Both the position numbers and the translations under genes were made by a program. A stretch of DNA of 64,000 nucleotides from assembly GCF_000621665.1 (NCBI RefSeq), contig NZ_JHXQ01000002.1, positions 62,001-126,000 on the forward strand, read 5' to 3'. Below are positions 47,024 through 56,052 of the stretch, in pieces (within the stretch, counting starts at the first letter, position 1; every line of letters begins with the position of its first letter). This DNA is from Allorhizobium undicola ORS 992 = ATCC 700741. GTDB lineage: Bacteria; Pseudomonadota; Alphaproteobacteria; Rhizobiales; Rhizobiaceae. The notes beneath the pieces are model-generated. The model did not search any database, was not told the origin of the DNA, and worked only from the letters and a program-made list of their open reading frames with translations.

Positions 47024-47641
47024 ATGAGCAAGCGCGCATCTTCCAAGTACAAGATCGATCGCCGTATGGGCGAAAATATCTGGGGCCGTCCGAAGTCCCC
47101 GGTAAACCGCCGCGAATACGGCCCTGGTCAGCACGGCCAGCGCCGCAAGGGCAAGCTCTCCGACTTCGGCGTGCAGCTGCGCGCCAAGCAGAAGCTGAAG
47201 GGCTACTACGGCGACATCCGCGAGAAGCAGTTCCGCGCCACCTATGAAGAAGCCAACCGCCGCAAGGGCGACACCGGCGAAAACCTGATCGGCCTGCTCG
47301 AATCGCGTCTGGACGCCATTGTCTACCGCGCCAAGTTCGTGCCGACCGTCTGGGCTGCCCGTCAGTTCGTCAACCACGGCCATGTGACCGTCAATGGCGT
47401 TCGCGTCAATATCGGTTCCTACCGTTGCAAGGCTGGCGACGTGATCGAGGTTCGCCAGAAGTCCAAGCAGCTCGTAACGGTTCTCGAATCGGTACAGCTC
47501 GCTGAGCGTGACGTTCCGGACTACATCGAAGCCGATCACAACAAGATGGTTGCGACCTTCGTTCGCGTTCCGGGTCTCTCTGACGTTCCTTATCCGGTCG
47601 TCATGGAGCCGCAGCTGGTCGTCGAATTCTATTCGCGCTGA
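47024..47641 (+). CDS. rpsD: 30S ribosomal protein S4
   Basis: 205 residues. [48 protein letters not shown] opens the protein, and [48 protein letters not shown] is the S4 RNA-binding domain. S4 starts assembly of the small subunit body by binding 16S rRNA. It is monocistronic here, outside the alpha operon, as is common in alphaproteobacteria. The ribosome site AAAGGAA is good and a terminator follows. Confidence 0.99.
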   Translation: MSKRASSKYKIDRRMGENIWGRPKSPVNRREYGPGQHGQRRKGKLSDFGVQLRAKQKLKGYYGDIREKQFRATYEEANRRKGDTGENLIGLLESRLDAIVYRAKFVPTVWAARQFVNHGHVTVNGVRVNIGSYRCKAGDVIEVRQKSKQLVTVLESVQLAERDVPDYIEADHNKMVATFVRVPGLSDVPYPVVMEPQLVVEFYSR

Positions 47642-47660
47642 TTTTGCTTGTGCATTCGGG

Positions 47661-47687
47661 AAAGCCGTCCTTCGGGGCGGCTTTTTC
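47661..47687 (+). terminator. Terminator after rpsD
   Basis: The stem AAAGCCGTCC / GGGCGGCTTT around a TTCG loop is followed by five T, about 20 nt after the stop. Confidence 0.92.
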
Positions 47688-47743
47688 TGTTTGCGGTGCA
47701 GCGGGAAAGTGGCAAAATGGCCTTCGGTACGCATGAGGGACAG

Positions 47744-48670
47744 ATGGATCTGCAAGCCGTCGTCGATGATATAGCGCTGATGATGCAGCCGCGCCTCGGC
47801 GAGGGGCAGGTGGCTGACTATATCCCCGAGCTGGCCAATGTCGATCCCCGGCAATTTGGCCTTGCCGTGACCACGGTAGATGGCCAGACCTTTACGGCTG
47901 GCGATGCCGCAACGGCATTTTCGGTGCAGAGCATTTCCAAGGTTTTCATGCTGACGCTTGCGCTTGGCAAGGCCGGGGAAAGCATCTGGAAACGGGTAGG
48001 GCGGGAGCCATCCGGTTCGGCGTTCAACTCCATTGTCCAGCTTGAGCATGAGCATGGCATTCCGCGCAATCCCTTCATCAATGCCGGCGCCATCGTGGTG
48101 ACGGATATGGTGCTGGCGGGACACAAGCCGCGCGAAGCGATTGGAGAGTTCCTGCGTTTCATGCGGTTTCTGGCCGATGATGACGGCGTGACGATTGATG
48201 AAAGAGTGGCGCGTTCCGAACATGCAACCGGCTATCGCAATTTTGCGCTTGCCAATTTCATGCGCTCTTTCGGCAATCTCGAACATCCGGCCGATCTGGT
48301 GCTCGGCACTTACTTTCATCAATGCGCGCTTTCCATGAGTTGCGTGCAGCTTTCCCGCGCCGGGCTTTTTCTGGCCAATCGCGGCACCAATCCGCTCACG
48401 GGGTTTTCGGTGGTTTCGCCGAAGCGGGCGCGGCGCATTAATGCCCTGATGCTGACATGCGGACATTATGACGGCTCGGGTGATTTCGCCTATCACGTCG
48501 GCCTGCCTGGCAAGAGCGGCGTGGGCGGTGGCATTCTGGCCATCGCGCCCGGAAAGGCGTCGATTGCCGTGTGGTCGCCGGGGCTGAACAAGGTTGGCAA
48601 TTCAGCACTCGGTTCCGCTGCGCTTGAAATGCTTGCCACGCGCACGGGATGGTCGGTGTTCGGGTATTGA
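47744..48670 (+). CDS. glsA: Glutaminase
   Basis: 308 residues, the standard length for the serine-dependent glutaminase family. [17 protein letters not shown] contains the catalytic Ser-x-x-Lys, and [24 protein letters not shown] and [30 protein letters not shown] are family motifs. It hydrolyses glutamine to glutamate and ammonia and may support acid resistance. The start at 47744 is chosen because GAGGGACAG precedes it and the length fits; an ATG at 47717 would add nine residues. Confidence 0.95.
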   Translation: MDLQAVVDDIALMMQPRLGEGQVADYIPELANVDPRQFGLAVTTVDGQTFTAGDAATAFSVQSISKVFMLTLALGKAGESIWKRVGREPSGSAFNSIVQLEHEHGIPRNPFINAGAIVVTDMVLAGHKPREAIGEFLRFMRFLADDDGVTIDERVARSEHATGYRNFALANFMRSFGNLEHPADLVLGTYFHQCALSMSCVQLSRAGLFLANRGTNPLTGFSVVSPKRARRINALMLTCGHYDGSGDFAYHVGLPGKSGVGGGILAIAPGKASIAVWSPGLNKVGNSALGSAALEMLATRTGWSVFGY

Positions 48671-48894
48671 GCATTGTCCATAGAGGCCCCGGAACCGGCT
48701 TTCACGGGGGTGGGGTAAAAACCCAGGCGCGTTTGCGGTTGTTATGCAACCGCCGACCTCTTGTCATTAACCAGTTATAAAGGGTAATTTCCCTGAGTTG
48801 CTGCAATGCGGTGGAAGCTGTTAGCTGCCGGTTCGCGATAGGCGGGCAAAGGGCAGGGCTTCAGGAGCGGCAGCCGCGATACAGCGAGATTTCG

Positions 48895-49692
48895 ATGCAG
48901 ATGATGGATATAAGAGCCAATCGAAAGCCGCTCCATATCATTGCGGATGGCTATGGACTGTCTCCGGGTGTGGATGCCGCCATTCGGGCGCTTCTGGAGC
49001 AAGGCAAGGTGCGCGGCACCGGCTGCATGACGGTGTTTTCCGATTGGCGGGAAGAGGCTGAATTGCTGATGCCGGTCATCAATGACTGCAACGGCGAAGT
49101 CGGGCTGCATCTCACCCTTACCAGCTACATGCCATTGAGTGGCGTGAAGCCCATGTGTTCGCTGAAGCGGCGCATTTCGCAATGGCTGCTTGGCAGCGTC
49201 GATAAGGGCAAGCTGCAAAGGGAGCTTGATGCCCAGTTGAACGCTTTCATCGACGGGGTCGGCCGGGTGCCGGACTATATCGATGGCTATCAGCATGTGC
49301 ATTTTCTGCCCGTCGTGCGTGACTGGTTGAAAGCGCGTCGTGAATTGCTGATCAGTCCGCGCGGAAAAAGCCCGTGGCTGCGTGGCGAGCCGCAGCAGGG
49401 GCTTGCCCTTGGCCTGCCGCAGCGCGGCAAGATCGCCGTGGTGGAGCGCATGGCCGCCGGTTTCAACGACGAAATGCGGGAGGCTGGCTATCAGGTGAAG
49501 GGGCCACTGGTTGGCTTTTACCCAAAGCGCAATCCGCAGCGGTTCCGCGACACCTTGCAGCTCGTGCGCCGTAATGCGCCGGATGACGCCATCATGATGT
49601 GCCGTCCGGGGATCGTGGACCAGATTCTGGTCTCTCGTGAGCGGCAGGTTGGCACGCGGGAGGTTGAATTCGCCGAACTGATGCGGCAGTAA
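48895..49692 (+). CDS. ChbG/HpnK (YdjC) family carbohydrate deacetylase-like protein
   Basis: 265 residues. LHIIADGYGLSPGVDAAIRALLEQGKV is the N-terminal motif, NGEVGLHLTLTSYMP and DYIDGYQHVHFLPVVRDWL hold the two metal-binding histidines. The family removes acetyl groups from N-acetylated sugars (chitooligosaccharides in ChbG, hopanoid precursor in HpnK). In most members the first motif reads ADD; here the second Asp is Gly, which could affect catalysis. The substrate is unknown. Two further ATG codons follow within four codons of the chosen start. Confidence 0.85.
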   Translation: MQMMDIRANRKPLHIIADGYGLSPGVDAAIRALLEQGKVRGTGCMTVFSDWREEAELLMPVINDCNGEVGLHLTLTSYMPLSGVKPMCSLKRRISQWLLGSVDKGKLQRELDAQLNAFIDGVGRVPDYIDGYQHVHFLPVVRDWLKARRELLISPRGKSPWLRGEPQQGLALGLPQRGKIAVVERMAAGFNDEMREAGYQVKGPLVGFYPKRNPQRFRDTLQLVRRNAPDDAIMMCRPGIVDQILVSRERQVGTREVEFAELMRQ

Positions 49693-49761
49693 GAGAAAAG
49701 CCACCCGCATAAACCCGCATCGGGGCAGGGTGGAAAGCTCTTTCGGAAGGCGAAATCCGGG

Positions 49762-50664
49762 ATGAATATCATGACTGCCGGCTTGCAGGCACCGCAGGAC
49801 GAAAGCGACACCGCGCTCTCCGAAGACTTTGCCGGGCACGCGCTTTTTATCCATGCGCCCCGTAGCGTTTCCTTCAACAAGCTGCGCAAGCGCCTGCTGC
49901 GACAGGTGCGTCAGGCCATGGATGATTTTGCCATGCTGAAAGGGCAGAAGCGCTGGCTTATCGGCCTTTCGGGCGGCAAGGACAGCTATGGCCTGCTGGC
50001 GCTGCTTCTGGATCTCAAATGGCGCGGCCTGCTGCCGGTGGAGCTGCTGGCCTGCAATCTGGATCAGGGCCAGCCGAATTTTCCCAAACACATCCTGCCG
50101 GATTATCTCGCCTCCATCGGGGTGAAACATCGCATCGAATATCGCGATACCTATTCCATCGTGAAGGAAAAGGTGCCGGAAGGGGCCACCTATTGCTCGC
50201 TCTGTTCGAGGCTTCGGCGTGGCAATCTCTACCGCATTGCCCGTGAAGAAGGGTGCGATGCGCTGGTGCTGGGCCATCATCGCGAGGATATTCTGGAAAC
50301 TTTCTTCATGAACTTCTTTCATGGTGGCCGCCTTGCCGCCATGCCGCCCAAGCTGTTGAACGATGAAGGCGACCTCATGGTGCTGCGGCCGCTGGCCTAT
50401 GCGGGCGAGGACGATCTGGCGAAATTCGCCGCAGCCATGCAGTTTCCCATCATCCCTTGCGATCTTTGCGGATCACAGGATGGCTTGCAGCGCAATGCAA
50501 TGAAGGAAATGCTGGCGGGCATAGAGGCGAAAATGCCGGGGCGGAAGGACGCAATGTTGCGGGCGCTCGGCCATGTCAATCCTTCCCATCTCATGGATCG
50601 CACCCTGTTCGATTTTGCCGCCCTCGGCTTAAGCGGAGTGACAGAAGACCGGGGTGCTGCATAA
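49762..50664 (+). CDS. ttcA: tRNA 2-thiocytidine biosynthesis protein TtcA
   Basis: 300 residues. The PP-loop [16 protein letters not shown] binds ATP; the cysteines of the 4Fe-4S cluster are visible in [12 protein letters not shown] and [11 protein letters not shown]. It thiolates C32 of tRNAs. The N-terminal 40 residues are a variable extension. It lies 69 bp after the ChbG-like gene on the same strand and precedes two inositol-monophosphatase-family genes. Confidence 0.95.
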   Translation: MNIMTAGLQAPQDESDTALSEDFAGHALFIHAPRSVSFNKLRKRLLRQVRQAMDDFAMLKGQKRWLIGLSGGKDSYGLLALLLDLKWRGLLPVELLACNLDQGQPNFPKHILPDYLASIGVKHRIEYRDTYSIVKEKVPEGATYCSLCSRLRRGNLYRIAREEGCDALVLGHHREDILETFFMNFFHGGRLAAMPPKLLNDEGDLMVLRPLAYAGEDDLAKFAAAMQFPIIPCDLCGSQDGLQRNAMKEMLAGIEAKMPGRKDAMLRALGHVNPSHLMDRTLFDFAALGLSGVTEDRGAA

Positions 50665-50751
50665 TTCCTGCCAGGGCGCTCTATTGTCACGCGCTCTTCA
50701 CATGGCGGGTGCAAAGCCGGACCCGTCATATTGATTTGAGGACAAGCTTTC

Positions 50752-51579
50752 GTGTTTCAGGATAAAGATGTCGAACTGGTGCATCAGTTCGTCAAGCAGG
50801 CCGCCGCCACCGAGATTTTGCCGCGCTTTCGCCGGCTGTCGGCGGGCGATGTGGTGGAAAAGAAATCCAGCATCGATCTTGTGACGGATGCCGATCTTCT
50901 TGCCGAAAAACACATCACGCAGGCGCTGCTGGCCCGCTGGCCCACGGCGCTTGTGGTGGGCGAGGAGGCTTGCGAGACAAACCCTTCCCTGATTACGGCC
51001 CTGCGGGATGCCGATCTGGCCTTCGTGATCGATCCCGTTGACGGCACCTTCAATTTCCAGGCGGGAATGCCGCTTTACGGTACGAATCTGGCCGTGGTGT
51101 CGAAGGGAGAAACCATTGCCGCCATCATCCATGACAGCGTGCTGGGTGACAGTCTCGTGGCGATGAAGGGTGCGGGCGCCCACTGTGTGACTGCCGCAGG
51201 CGTGGCCTCGCCGATTTCGGTGGCCGAGCCCGTGGCTCTGGCCGAGATGGTCGGCACCATTTCCATCAACGATATTGCCTATCCGGAAAGGCGGCGTATC
51301 GCAGCCAATCTTGCCAAAACCCGCATGGCCTTTGCCTATAATTGTTCTGCCTATGAGTACTGGATGGTTGCCAGCGGCAAGGTGCATTTCATCGGCCATC
51401 ACAAGCTCATGCCGTGGGATCATCTGGCGGGCGTGCTGCTTCACTCCGAGGCGGGCGGCGTTACCTCGAAATTCGATGGCAGCCCCTATCTTCCCGGCGA
51501 AACCACCGGCGGCATTCTGTCCGCCCCGGATCGGGAAAGCTGGGCCATGATCTATCGCGACATCATTCTTGCCCCTTGA
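50752..51579 (+). CDS. Inositol monophosphatase family protein (tandem copy 1)
   Basis: 275 residues. The metal-site motifs are GEEA, VIDPVDGTFNFQAGMP and WDHLAGVLLHSEAGG, so the enzyme looks active. The family dephosphorylates inositol phosphates, histidinol phosphate or 3'-phosphoadenosine 5'-phosphate; the substrate cannot be assigned. The start is GTG with GAGGA 10 nt upstream. It lies 88 bp after ttcA and is followed by a paralogue 16 bp later. Confidence 0.9.
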   Translation: MFQDKDVELVHQFVKQAAATEILPRFRRLSAGDVVEKKSSIDLVTDADLLAEKHITQALLARWPTALVVGEEACETNPSLITALRDADLAFVIDPVDGTFNFQAGMPLYGTNLAVVSKGETIAAIIHDSVLGDSLVAMKGAGAHCVTAAGVASPISVAEPVALAEMVGTISINDIAYPERRRIAANLAKTRMAFAYNCSAYEYWMVASGKVHFIGHHKLMPWDHLAGVLLHSEAGGVTSKFDGSPYLPGETTGGILSAPDRESWAMIYRDIILAP

Positions 51580-51595
51580 CCTGAAAGGATCATCC

Positions 51596-52417
51596 ATGGA
51601 AACGCTCGACATCGCCGCATTGGCCAATCTGCTGCAAGAGGCGGCGGTGCAGGAAATCCTTCCGCGTTTTCGCAATCTGGGCGAGGGTGACGTGCGCGTG
51701 AAAACCGAGGCGATCGACCTTGTTACGGAAGCCGACGAGGCAGCCGAACGGGTGATCCGCGCTGGCATCGAACAAGTGATGCCCGAGGCCTTGTTTCTCG
51801 GTGAAGAGGCCGTGGCCGCCGATCCGGCGCTCCTCGACAGGTTACAGGATGCCGATCTTGCCGTGATTGTCGATCCGATCGACGGAACCTTCAATTTTGC
51901 CGCTGGCCTCACGCTTTTTGGCGTCATGCTCGCCGTGGTCCGCAAGGGAGAAACCGTGGCGGGCCTGATCTATGATCCGATCGGCAATGATTGGGCGATT
52001 GCGGAAAAGGGCAGCGGCGCCTGGATGTGCAAGGCGAATGGCGAACAGGAGCAGATGAATGTGCTGCCCGCGCCTGAGCTTTCGCAAATGATCGGCATTG
52101 CCAATACCGGCTTTTTCGATGTGGAAACCCGCCGCCGCATTCTGAACAATCTGGCCGATGTGCGGCTTTTCACCAGCTACCGCTGTGCAGCGCATGAATA
52201 CCGCGTGCTGGCGCAGGGACATCTGCATTTCGGCATGTATAACAAGCTGATGCCCTGGGACCATCTGGCTGGTGCGCTGCTGATGCAGGAGGCAGGCGCC
52301 CATGTGGCCCGTTTCGACGGCTCGGCCTATCTGCCGCATCACACCACCGGCGGTCTGCTGGTCGCGCCCGACAAGGCCTCGTGGCAGGAGCTGCGTGAAA
52401 AGATTTTCACGGTCTGA
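51596..52417 (+). CDS. Inositol monophosphatase family protein (tandem copy 2)
   Basis: 273 residues, clearly paralogous to the preceding gene: EILPRFRNLGEGDVRVKTEAIDLVTEAD against EILPRFRRLSAGDVVEKKSSIDLVTDAD, and the same GEEA, IDPIDGTFNFAAGLT and WDHLAGALLMQEAG motifs. Both copies keep all metal ligands, so neither looks decayed. The start at 51596 has GAAAGGA 8 nt upstream; the frame upstream would overlap copy 1. Confidence 0.9.
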   Translation: METLDIAALANLLQEAAVQEILPRFRNLGEGDVRVKTEAIDLVTEADEAAERVIRAGIEQVMPEALFLGEEAVAADPALLDRLQDADLAVIVDPIDGTFNFAAGLTLFGVMLAVVRKGETVAGLIYDPIGNDWAIAEKGSGAWMCKANGEQEQMNVLPAPELSQMIGIANTGFFDVETRRRILNNLADVRLFTSYRCAAHEYRVLAQGHLHFGMYNKLMPWDHLAGALLMQEAGAHVARFDGSAYLPHHTTGGLLVAPDKASWQELREKIFTV

Positions 52418-52459
52418 AGGGAAGGGTGCCGGGCATTTCCCGGCAAAGCGTGCGAAATC

Positions 52460-52489
52460 AAAAAACCCGGTGAAGAGGCTTCACCGGGT
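52460..52489 (-). terminator. Terminator after purB, between convergent genes
   Basis: An 11 bp perfect stem ACCCGGTGAAG / CTTCACCGGGT with a 3 nt loop is followed on the minus strand by six T, directly beyond the purB stop. The inositol-monophosphatase-family gene ends 43 bp on the other side. Confidence 0.92.
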
Positions 52490-52502
52490 GAATTTCTAAC
52501 AA

Positions 52503-53804
52503 TCAGCCAAACACGCGTTTGAAAATGGTATCGACATGTTTGGTGTGGTAGCCAAGGTCGAACTTCTCGCGAATGGCCTCTTCGCTCAGCGCGTTGCGCA
52601 CTTCCGCATCGGCCAGCAATTCCTCCAGGAAGTCCTTGCCCTGTTCCCACACTTTCATCGCGTTGCGCTGGACCAGACGGTAGGCGTCTTCACGTGAGGT
52701 TCCGGCCTGCGTCAGCGCCAGAAGCACGCGCTGCGAATGCACCAGCCCGCGGAACTTGTTGAGGTTGGCCAGCATGTTGTCCGGATAGATCACCAGCTTT
52801 TCGATGACGCCTGCCAGGCGGTTCAGGGCAAAATCCAGCGTGATGGTCGTGTCCGGGCCGATGCCGCGTTCCACGCTGGAATGGCTGATGTCGCGCTCAT
52901 GCCAGAGGGCGACATTTTCCATGGCGGGCGTAACGGCCATGCGCACCAGACGCGCAAGGCCCGTCAGGTTTTCCGTCAGAACCGGATTGCGCTTGTGCGG
53001 CATGGCGGAGGAACCCTTCTGGCCGGGGGAGAAGAACTCCTCGGCTTCCAGAACTTCCGTGCGCTGCATATGGCGGATTTCGATGGCGACGTTTTCGATC
53101 GAGGATGCGATCACGCCAAGGGTCGCGAAGAACATGGCGTGACGATCACGCGGGATGACCTGCGTGGAAATGGTTTCCGGCGCAAGGCCAAGCTTGGCGC
53201 AGACATGTTCTTCCACGCGCGGATCGATGTTGGCAAAGGTGCCGACGGCGCCCGAAATGGCACCCGTTGCCACTTCGGCGCGAGCGGCCTGAAGGCGGTC
53301 GCGGTTGCGCTTCATTTCCGCATAGAAGCGGGCGAAGGTCAGGCCCATGGTGGTAGGCTCGGCATGAATGCCATGGCTGCGGCCGATGCGGATCGTGTCC
53401 TTGTGTTCGAAGGCGCGCGTCTTCAGCGCGTTCAACACGCGGTCCATGTCATTGAGCAGCAGGTCTGCGGCGCGCACGAGCTGGATGTTGAAGGTCGTGT
53501 CCAGCACGTCCGAAGACGTCATGCCCTGATGGACGAAGCGGCTATCGGGGCCGATGAACTCGGCAAGATGCGTGAGAAAGGCAATGACGTCGTGCTTGGT
53601 GACGGCCTCGATCTCATCGATGCGGGCAACGTTAAACTCCGCAGCGCCGCCCTTCTCCCAGATGGTGCGGGCCGATTCCTTCGGGATGACGCCGAGATCG
53701 GCCAGCGCGTCGCAGGCATGGGCCTCGATCTCGAACCAGATGCGGAATTTGGTTTCGGGGGACCATATGGCGACCATTTCGGGCCGGGAGTAGCGCGGGA
53801 TCAT
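52503..53804 (-). CDS. purB: Adenylosuccinate lyase
   Basis: 433 residues. MIPRYSRPEMVAIWSPETKFRIWFEIE is the N-terminal signature, and TSSDVLDTTFNIQL, GRSHGIHAEPTTMGL and GQKGSSAMPHKRNPV (with the catalytic Ser loop) follow. It acts twice in purine synthesis, on SAICAR and on adenylosuccinate. The start at 53804 shares an ATGA overlap with a 44-codon frame upstream. It is the last gene of the rpe-DUF2259-membrane protein cluster on this strand. Confidence 0.97.
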   Translation of the reverse strand: MIPRYSRPEMVAIWSPETKFRIWFEIEAHACDALADLGVIPKESARTIWEKGGAAEFNVARIDEIEAVTKHDVIAFLTHLAEFIGPDSRFVHQGMTSSDVLDTTFNIQLVRAADLLLNDMDRVLNALKTRAFEHKDTIRIGRSHGIHAEPTTMGLTFARFYAEMKRNRDRLQAARAEVATGAISGAVGTFANIDPRVEEHVCAKLGLAPETISTQVIPRDRHAMFFATLGVIASSIENVAIEIRHMQRTEVLEAEEFFSPGQKGSSAMPHKRNPVLTENLTGLARLVRMAVTPAMENVALWHERDISHSSVERGIGPDTTITLDFALNRLAGVIEKLVIYPDNMLANLNKFRGLVHSQRVLLALTQAGTSREDAYRLVQRNAMKVWEQGKDFLEELLADAEVRNALSEEAIREKFDLGYHTKHVDTIFKRVFG

Positions 53805-53935
53805 GAGCCTAACTTTCCTGCATAAATCCAAGGCATGTCGCGCAAGGCCATGAGCTGGCTTTGCAAGCGCGGCATGAGCGAAACATAGAGCTGAAGCGTG
53901 ATGATAACCGGCTGGTCAGCCGCATCGCGCTTCAT
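53801..53935 (-). CDS. Predicted 44-residue small protein directly upstream of purB
   Basis: An ATG with AAGGGGG 8 nt upstream opens a 44-codon frame (MKRDAADQPVIITLQLYVSL ... WIYAGKLGS) whose stop overlaps the purB start (ATGA). It starts 33 bp after the membrane-protein gene on the same strand, so the spacing fits an operon member. I do not recognise the sequence. It could be a real small protein or a leader that couples purB translation; a chance frame is possible. Confidence 0.5.
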   Translation of the reverse strand: MKRDAADQPVIITLQLYVSLMPRLQSQLMALRDMPWIYAGKLGS

Positions 53936-53968
53936 CTTCGGCCCCCTTAGCAAACATGGGGCAATGGT

Positions 53969-54451
53969 TCAACGCCGCGCGAGAAACAAGCTGGCCATAA
54001 TGGCCATGAACGGTCCGCATGGCAGAAAATAGCGGCTGCCAAGCACGGCGAACTGATAAAAGGCAGAGGCCGAGGTGAAGGTGAATTGATAAAGCCAGAG
54101 CCGCGTGCCGAAGGGGCCGTGCCATTGCGCGTAAAACAGACGGTATTGCAAAACGAAGAGCGTGGCCGTAGCCAGCGCCGTCATCAGCAGAAGCGAAAGC
54201 AGGGCCGCCGCAAAATGCGAATCCCTCGGCAGCAGCAAGGATGCCAGATGTATCAGCGGCATTGCAAGCAACCAGCCCAGAAGCCCGCCAACCGCATAGA
54301 GCGTGACGATGCCAGGGAGAACGCCATCGCCAAGCCGGCCGAGATGCGCCAGTGTCACGAAGCTGGAAAGCGCCATGGCAATGGCCCATGCGCCGCTGCC
54401 GCCAAACCAGAGGCGCCAGGGCGGGATGACGCGAGCAAAGCGCCGTTTCAT
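53969..54451 (-). CDS. Small integral membrane protein of unknown function
   Basis: 160 residues with four predicted helices (AWAIAMALSSFVTLAHLG, IVTLYAVGGLLGWLLAMPLIHLA, FAAALLSLLLMTALATATLFVL, FAVLGSRYFLPCGPFMAIMASLF). I do not recognise a family. A GTG one codon upstream (54454) is an alternative start. It follows the DUF2259 gene by 7 bp, so it is probably cotranscribed with rpe. Confidence 0.75.
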   Translation of the reverse strand: MKRRFARVIPPWRLWFGGSGAWAIAMALSSFVTLAHLGRLGDGVLPGIVTLYAVGGLLGWLLAMPLIHLASLLLPRDSHFAAALLSLLLMTALATATLFVLQYRLFYAQWHGPFGTRLWLYQFTFTSASAFYQFAVLGSRYFLPCGPFMAIMASLFLARR

Positions 54452-54458
54452 CACCTGA

Positions 54459-55193
54459 TCAGGGCTTTATCGGAACCGCGAGCCAGCGCCCGTCGGATCC
54501 GTCGGAGGCAGGATTCATGACCAGCACCAGGGCAATCTGCACCATGGCGCCGCCGGGGATCTGGTAGGTAACAACGCCACCCAGCCGGTAGCCGATGGGG
54601 CAGCGGCGGCTGGCCGGGACATGCCCATCCTCGTAAACAACCTTATCCTGCTTCTGCCCGGAAATTTGCGTCATGCGCAGGCGAAAACCCTTGATGGTCT
54701 GCACCTGCTCCTTGCACGCTGCCGGTGCGCCTTCGTCCAGCTCTTCCAGCGTCACCGTATTGGCTTCACCCGCGCCGGGCTGGCTGGCGCGCAGGCGATA
54801 GGTAATGCTGTGCGGATCGCTATTGACCTCGCTTGCCGGATTGAATGCCACGAGTTCGCCCGGATGGTCGAGAAGCCCGCGCTCCTGAACGATTTTTGCG
54901 ACCTGATCGGCGGCCTGCTTGCGAATGGCGGAAACGGTCGCCTTGTCGTCATCGCCGCGCTGGCGAACCGGCGTGTCGGGCAGGAAGGTATTGTTGTTGA
55001 GATCGATGGCGTAAATGGTGGAATAGGGAATATTCGTGCCGGTCTGAACTCCGAATTCCTCGAACGCAAAGACAGAGCCATCTGCGGCAAAGCCGATTGG
55101 GCGCACGGCGGCAATATCGCCTGCAAAGGCGGGAAGGCCCGCCGCACAGGCGGCGGCTGCCAGAATGAAACGGCGAAGCCGGACTGCGATCAC
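54459..55193 (-). CDS. DUF2259 family secreted protein
   Basis: 244 residues with a signal peptide ([27 protein letters not shown] start). The mature part ([54 protein letters not shown]) matches DUF2259, a predicted periplasmic family in alphaproteobacteria with no known function. The start overlaps the rpe stop (GTGA). Confidence 0.88.
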   Translation of the reverse strand: MIAVRLRRFILAAAACAAGLPAFAGDIAAVRPIGFAADGSVFAFEEFGVQTGTNIPYSTIYAIDLNNNTFLPDTPVRQRGDDDKATVSAIRKQAADQVAKIVQERGLLDHPGELVAFNPASEVNSDPHSITYRLRASQPGAGEANTVTLEELDEGAPAACKEQVQTIKGFRLRMTQISGQKQDKVVYEDGHVPASRRCPIGYRLGGVVTYQIPGGAMVQIALVLVMNPASDGSDGRWLAVPIKP

Positions 55194-55867
55194 GCGCGAC
55201 CTCCTTCGGCGGCAGCGCGAATGGCGCTGACCGTCTTGCGATAGGCGTCCACGCCGTCACCCTTGTAGACCGCTGAGCCTGCCACCAGCACATTGGCGCC
55301 AGCCTTCGTCACGATCGGCGCGGTATCCACCGTGATGCCGCCATCCACCTCCAGCGCGATGTCGCGGTTGCCGATCAAGGCGTGCGCCTGGGCGATCTTG
55401 GCGGCGGCAGAGGGAATGAAGCTTTGGCCGCCAAAACCGGGATTGACGCTCATGATAAGGATCAGGTCCACATCGTCGATCACGTTTTCCAGCACGGAAA
55501 CAGGCGTGGCAGGATTAAGCGAAACACCCGCCTTCTTGCCCAGTGCGCGAATGGTTTGCAGCGACCTGTGCAGGTGCGGGCCGGCCTCGGCGTGAACGGT
55601 GATGTAATCGCAGCCCGCATCGGCAAAGGCGGCCAGATAAGGGTCGGCCGGGGCAATCATCAGGTGGCAGTCGAAAACGGCCTTGGTCAGCGGACGCAGC
55701 GCCTTGATGATGGCCGGGCCGAAAGAGATATTCGGCACGAAATGTCCATCCATCACATCCAGATGCACCCATTCGGCACCGGCTTCCACCACATCCACCA
55801 CTTCCTGTCCAAGCTTGGCGAAATTGGCGGCGAGGATAGAGGGGGCAATCAGCAGCGGACGGTTCAT
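55190..55867 (-). CDS. rpe: Ribulose-phosphate 3-epimerase
   Basis: 225 residues. [53 protein letters not shown] and [20 protein letters not shown] carry the metal and phosphate ligands of the TIM-barrel epimerase; [29 protein letters not shown] ends the barrel. It links ribulose-5-phosphate and xylulose-5-phosphate in the pentose phosphate pathway. The start at 55867 fits the family; the frame extends 21 codons upstream without support. Confidence 0.96.
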   Translation of the reverse strand: MNRPLLIAPSILAANFAKLGQEVVDVVEAGAEWVHLDVMDGHFVPNISFGPAIIKALRPLTKAVFDCHLMIAPADPYLAAFADAGCDYITVHAEAGPHLHRSLQTIRALGKKAGVSLNPATPVSVLENVIDDVDLILIMSVNPGFGGQSFIPSAAAKIAQAHALIGNRDIALEVDGGITVDTAPIVTKAGANVLVAGSAVYKGDGVDAYRKTVSAIRAAAEGGRA

Positions 55868-56052
55868 GGGCGCGGATACTCCTGGCACGGCATTTTCGGG
55901 CTCCATAGCATTCCGCGAAGGAAGCGACAACTGTCACCAACGGCAGACCCGGCTTTGCACTGCGTGTTTTCAAACCATTGAATTGGGTGAATTGTGCGGC
56001 GAGGCAAATGATTTTTGCCAATCACCGCCAATTGCGACGCCGCACGGCCGTT

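Noticed and set aside
48735-48753. GCGGTTG/CAACCGC hairpin after glsA as a terminator
   Set aside because: The stem is only 7 bp and no T run follows on either strand.
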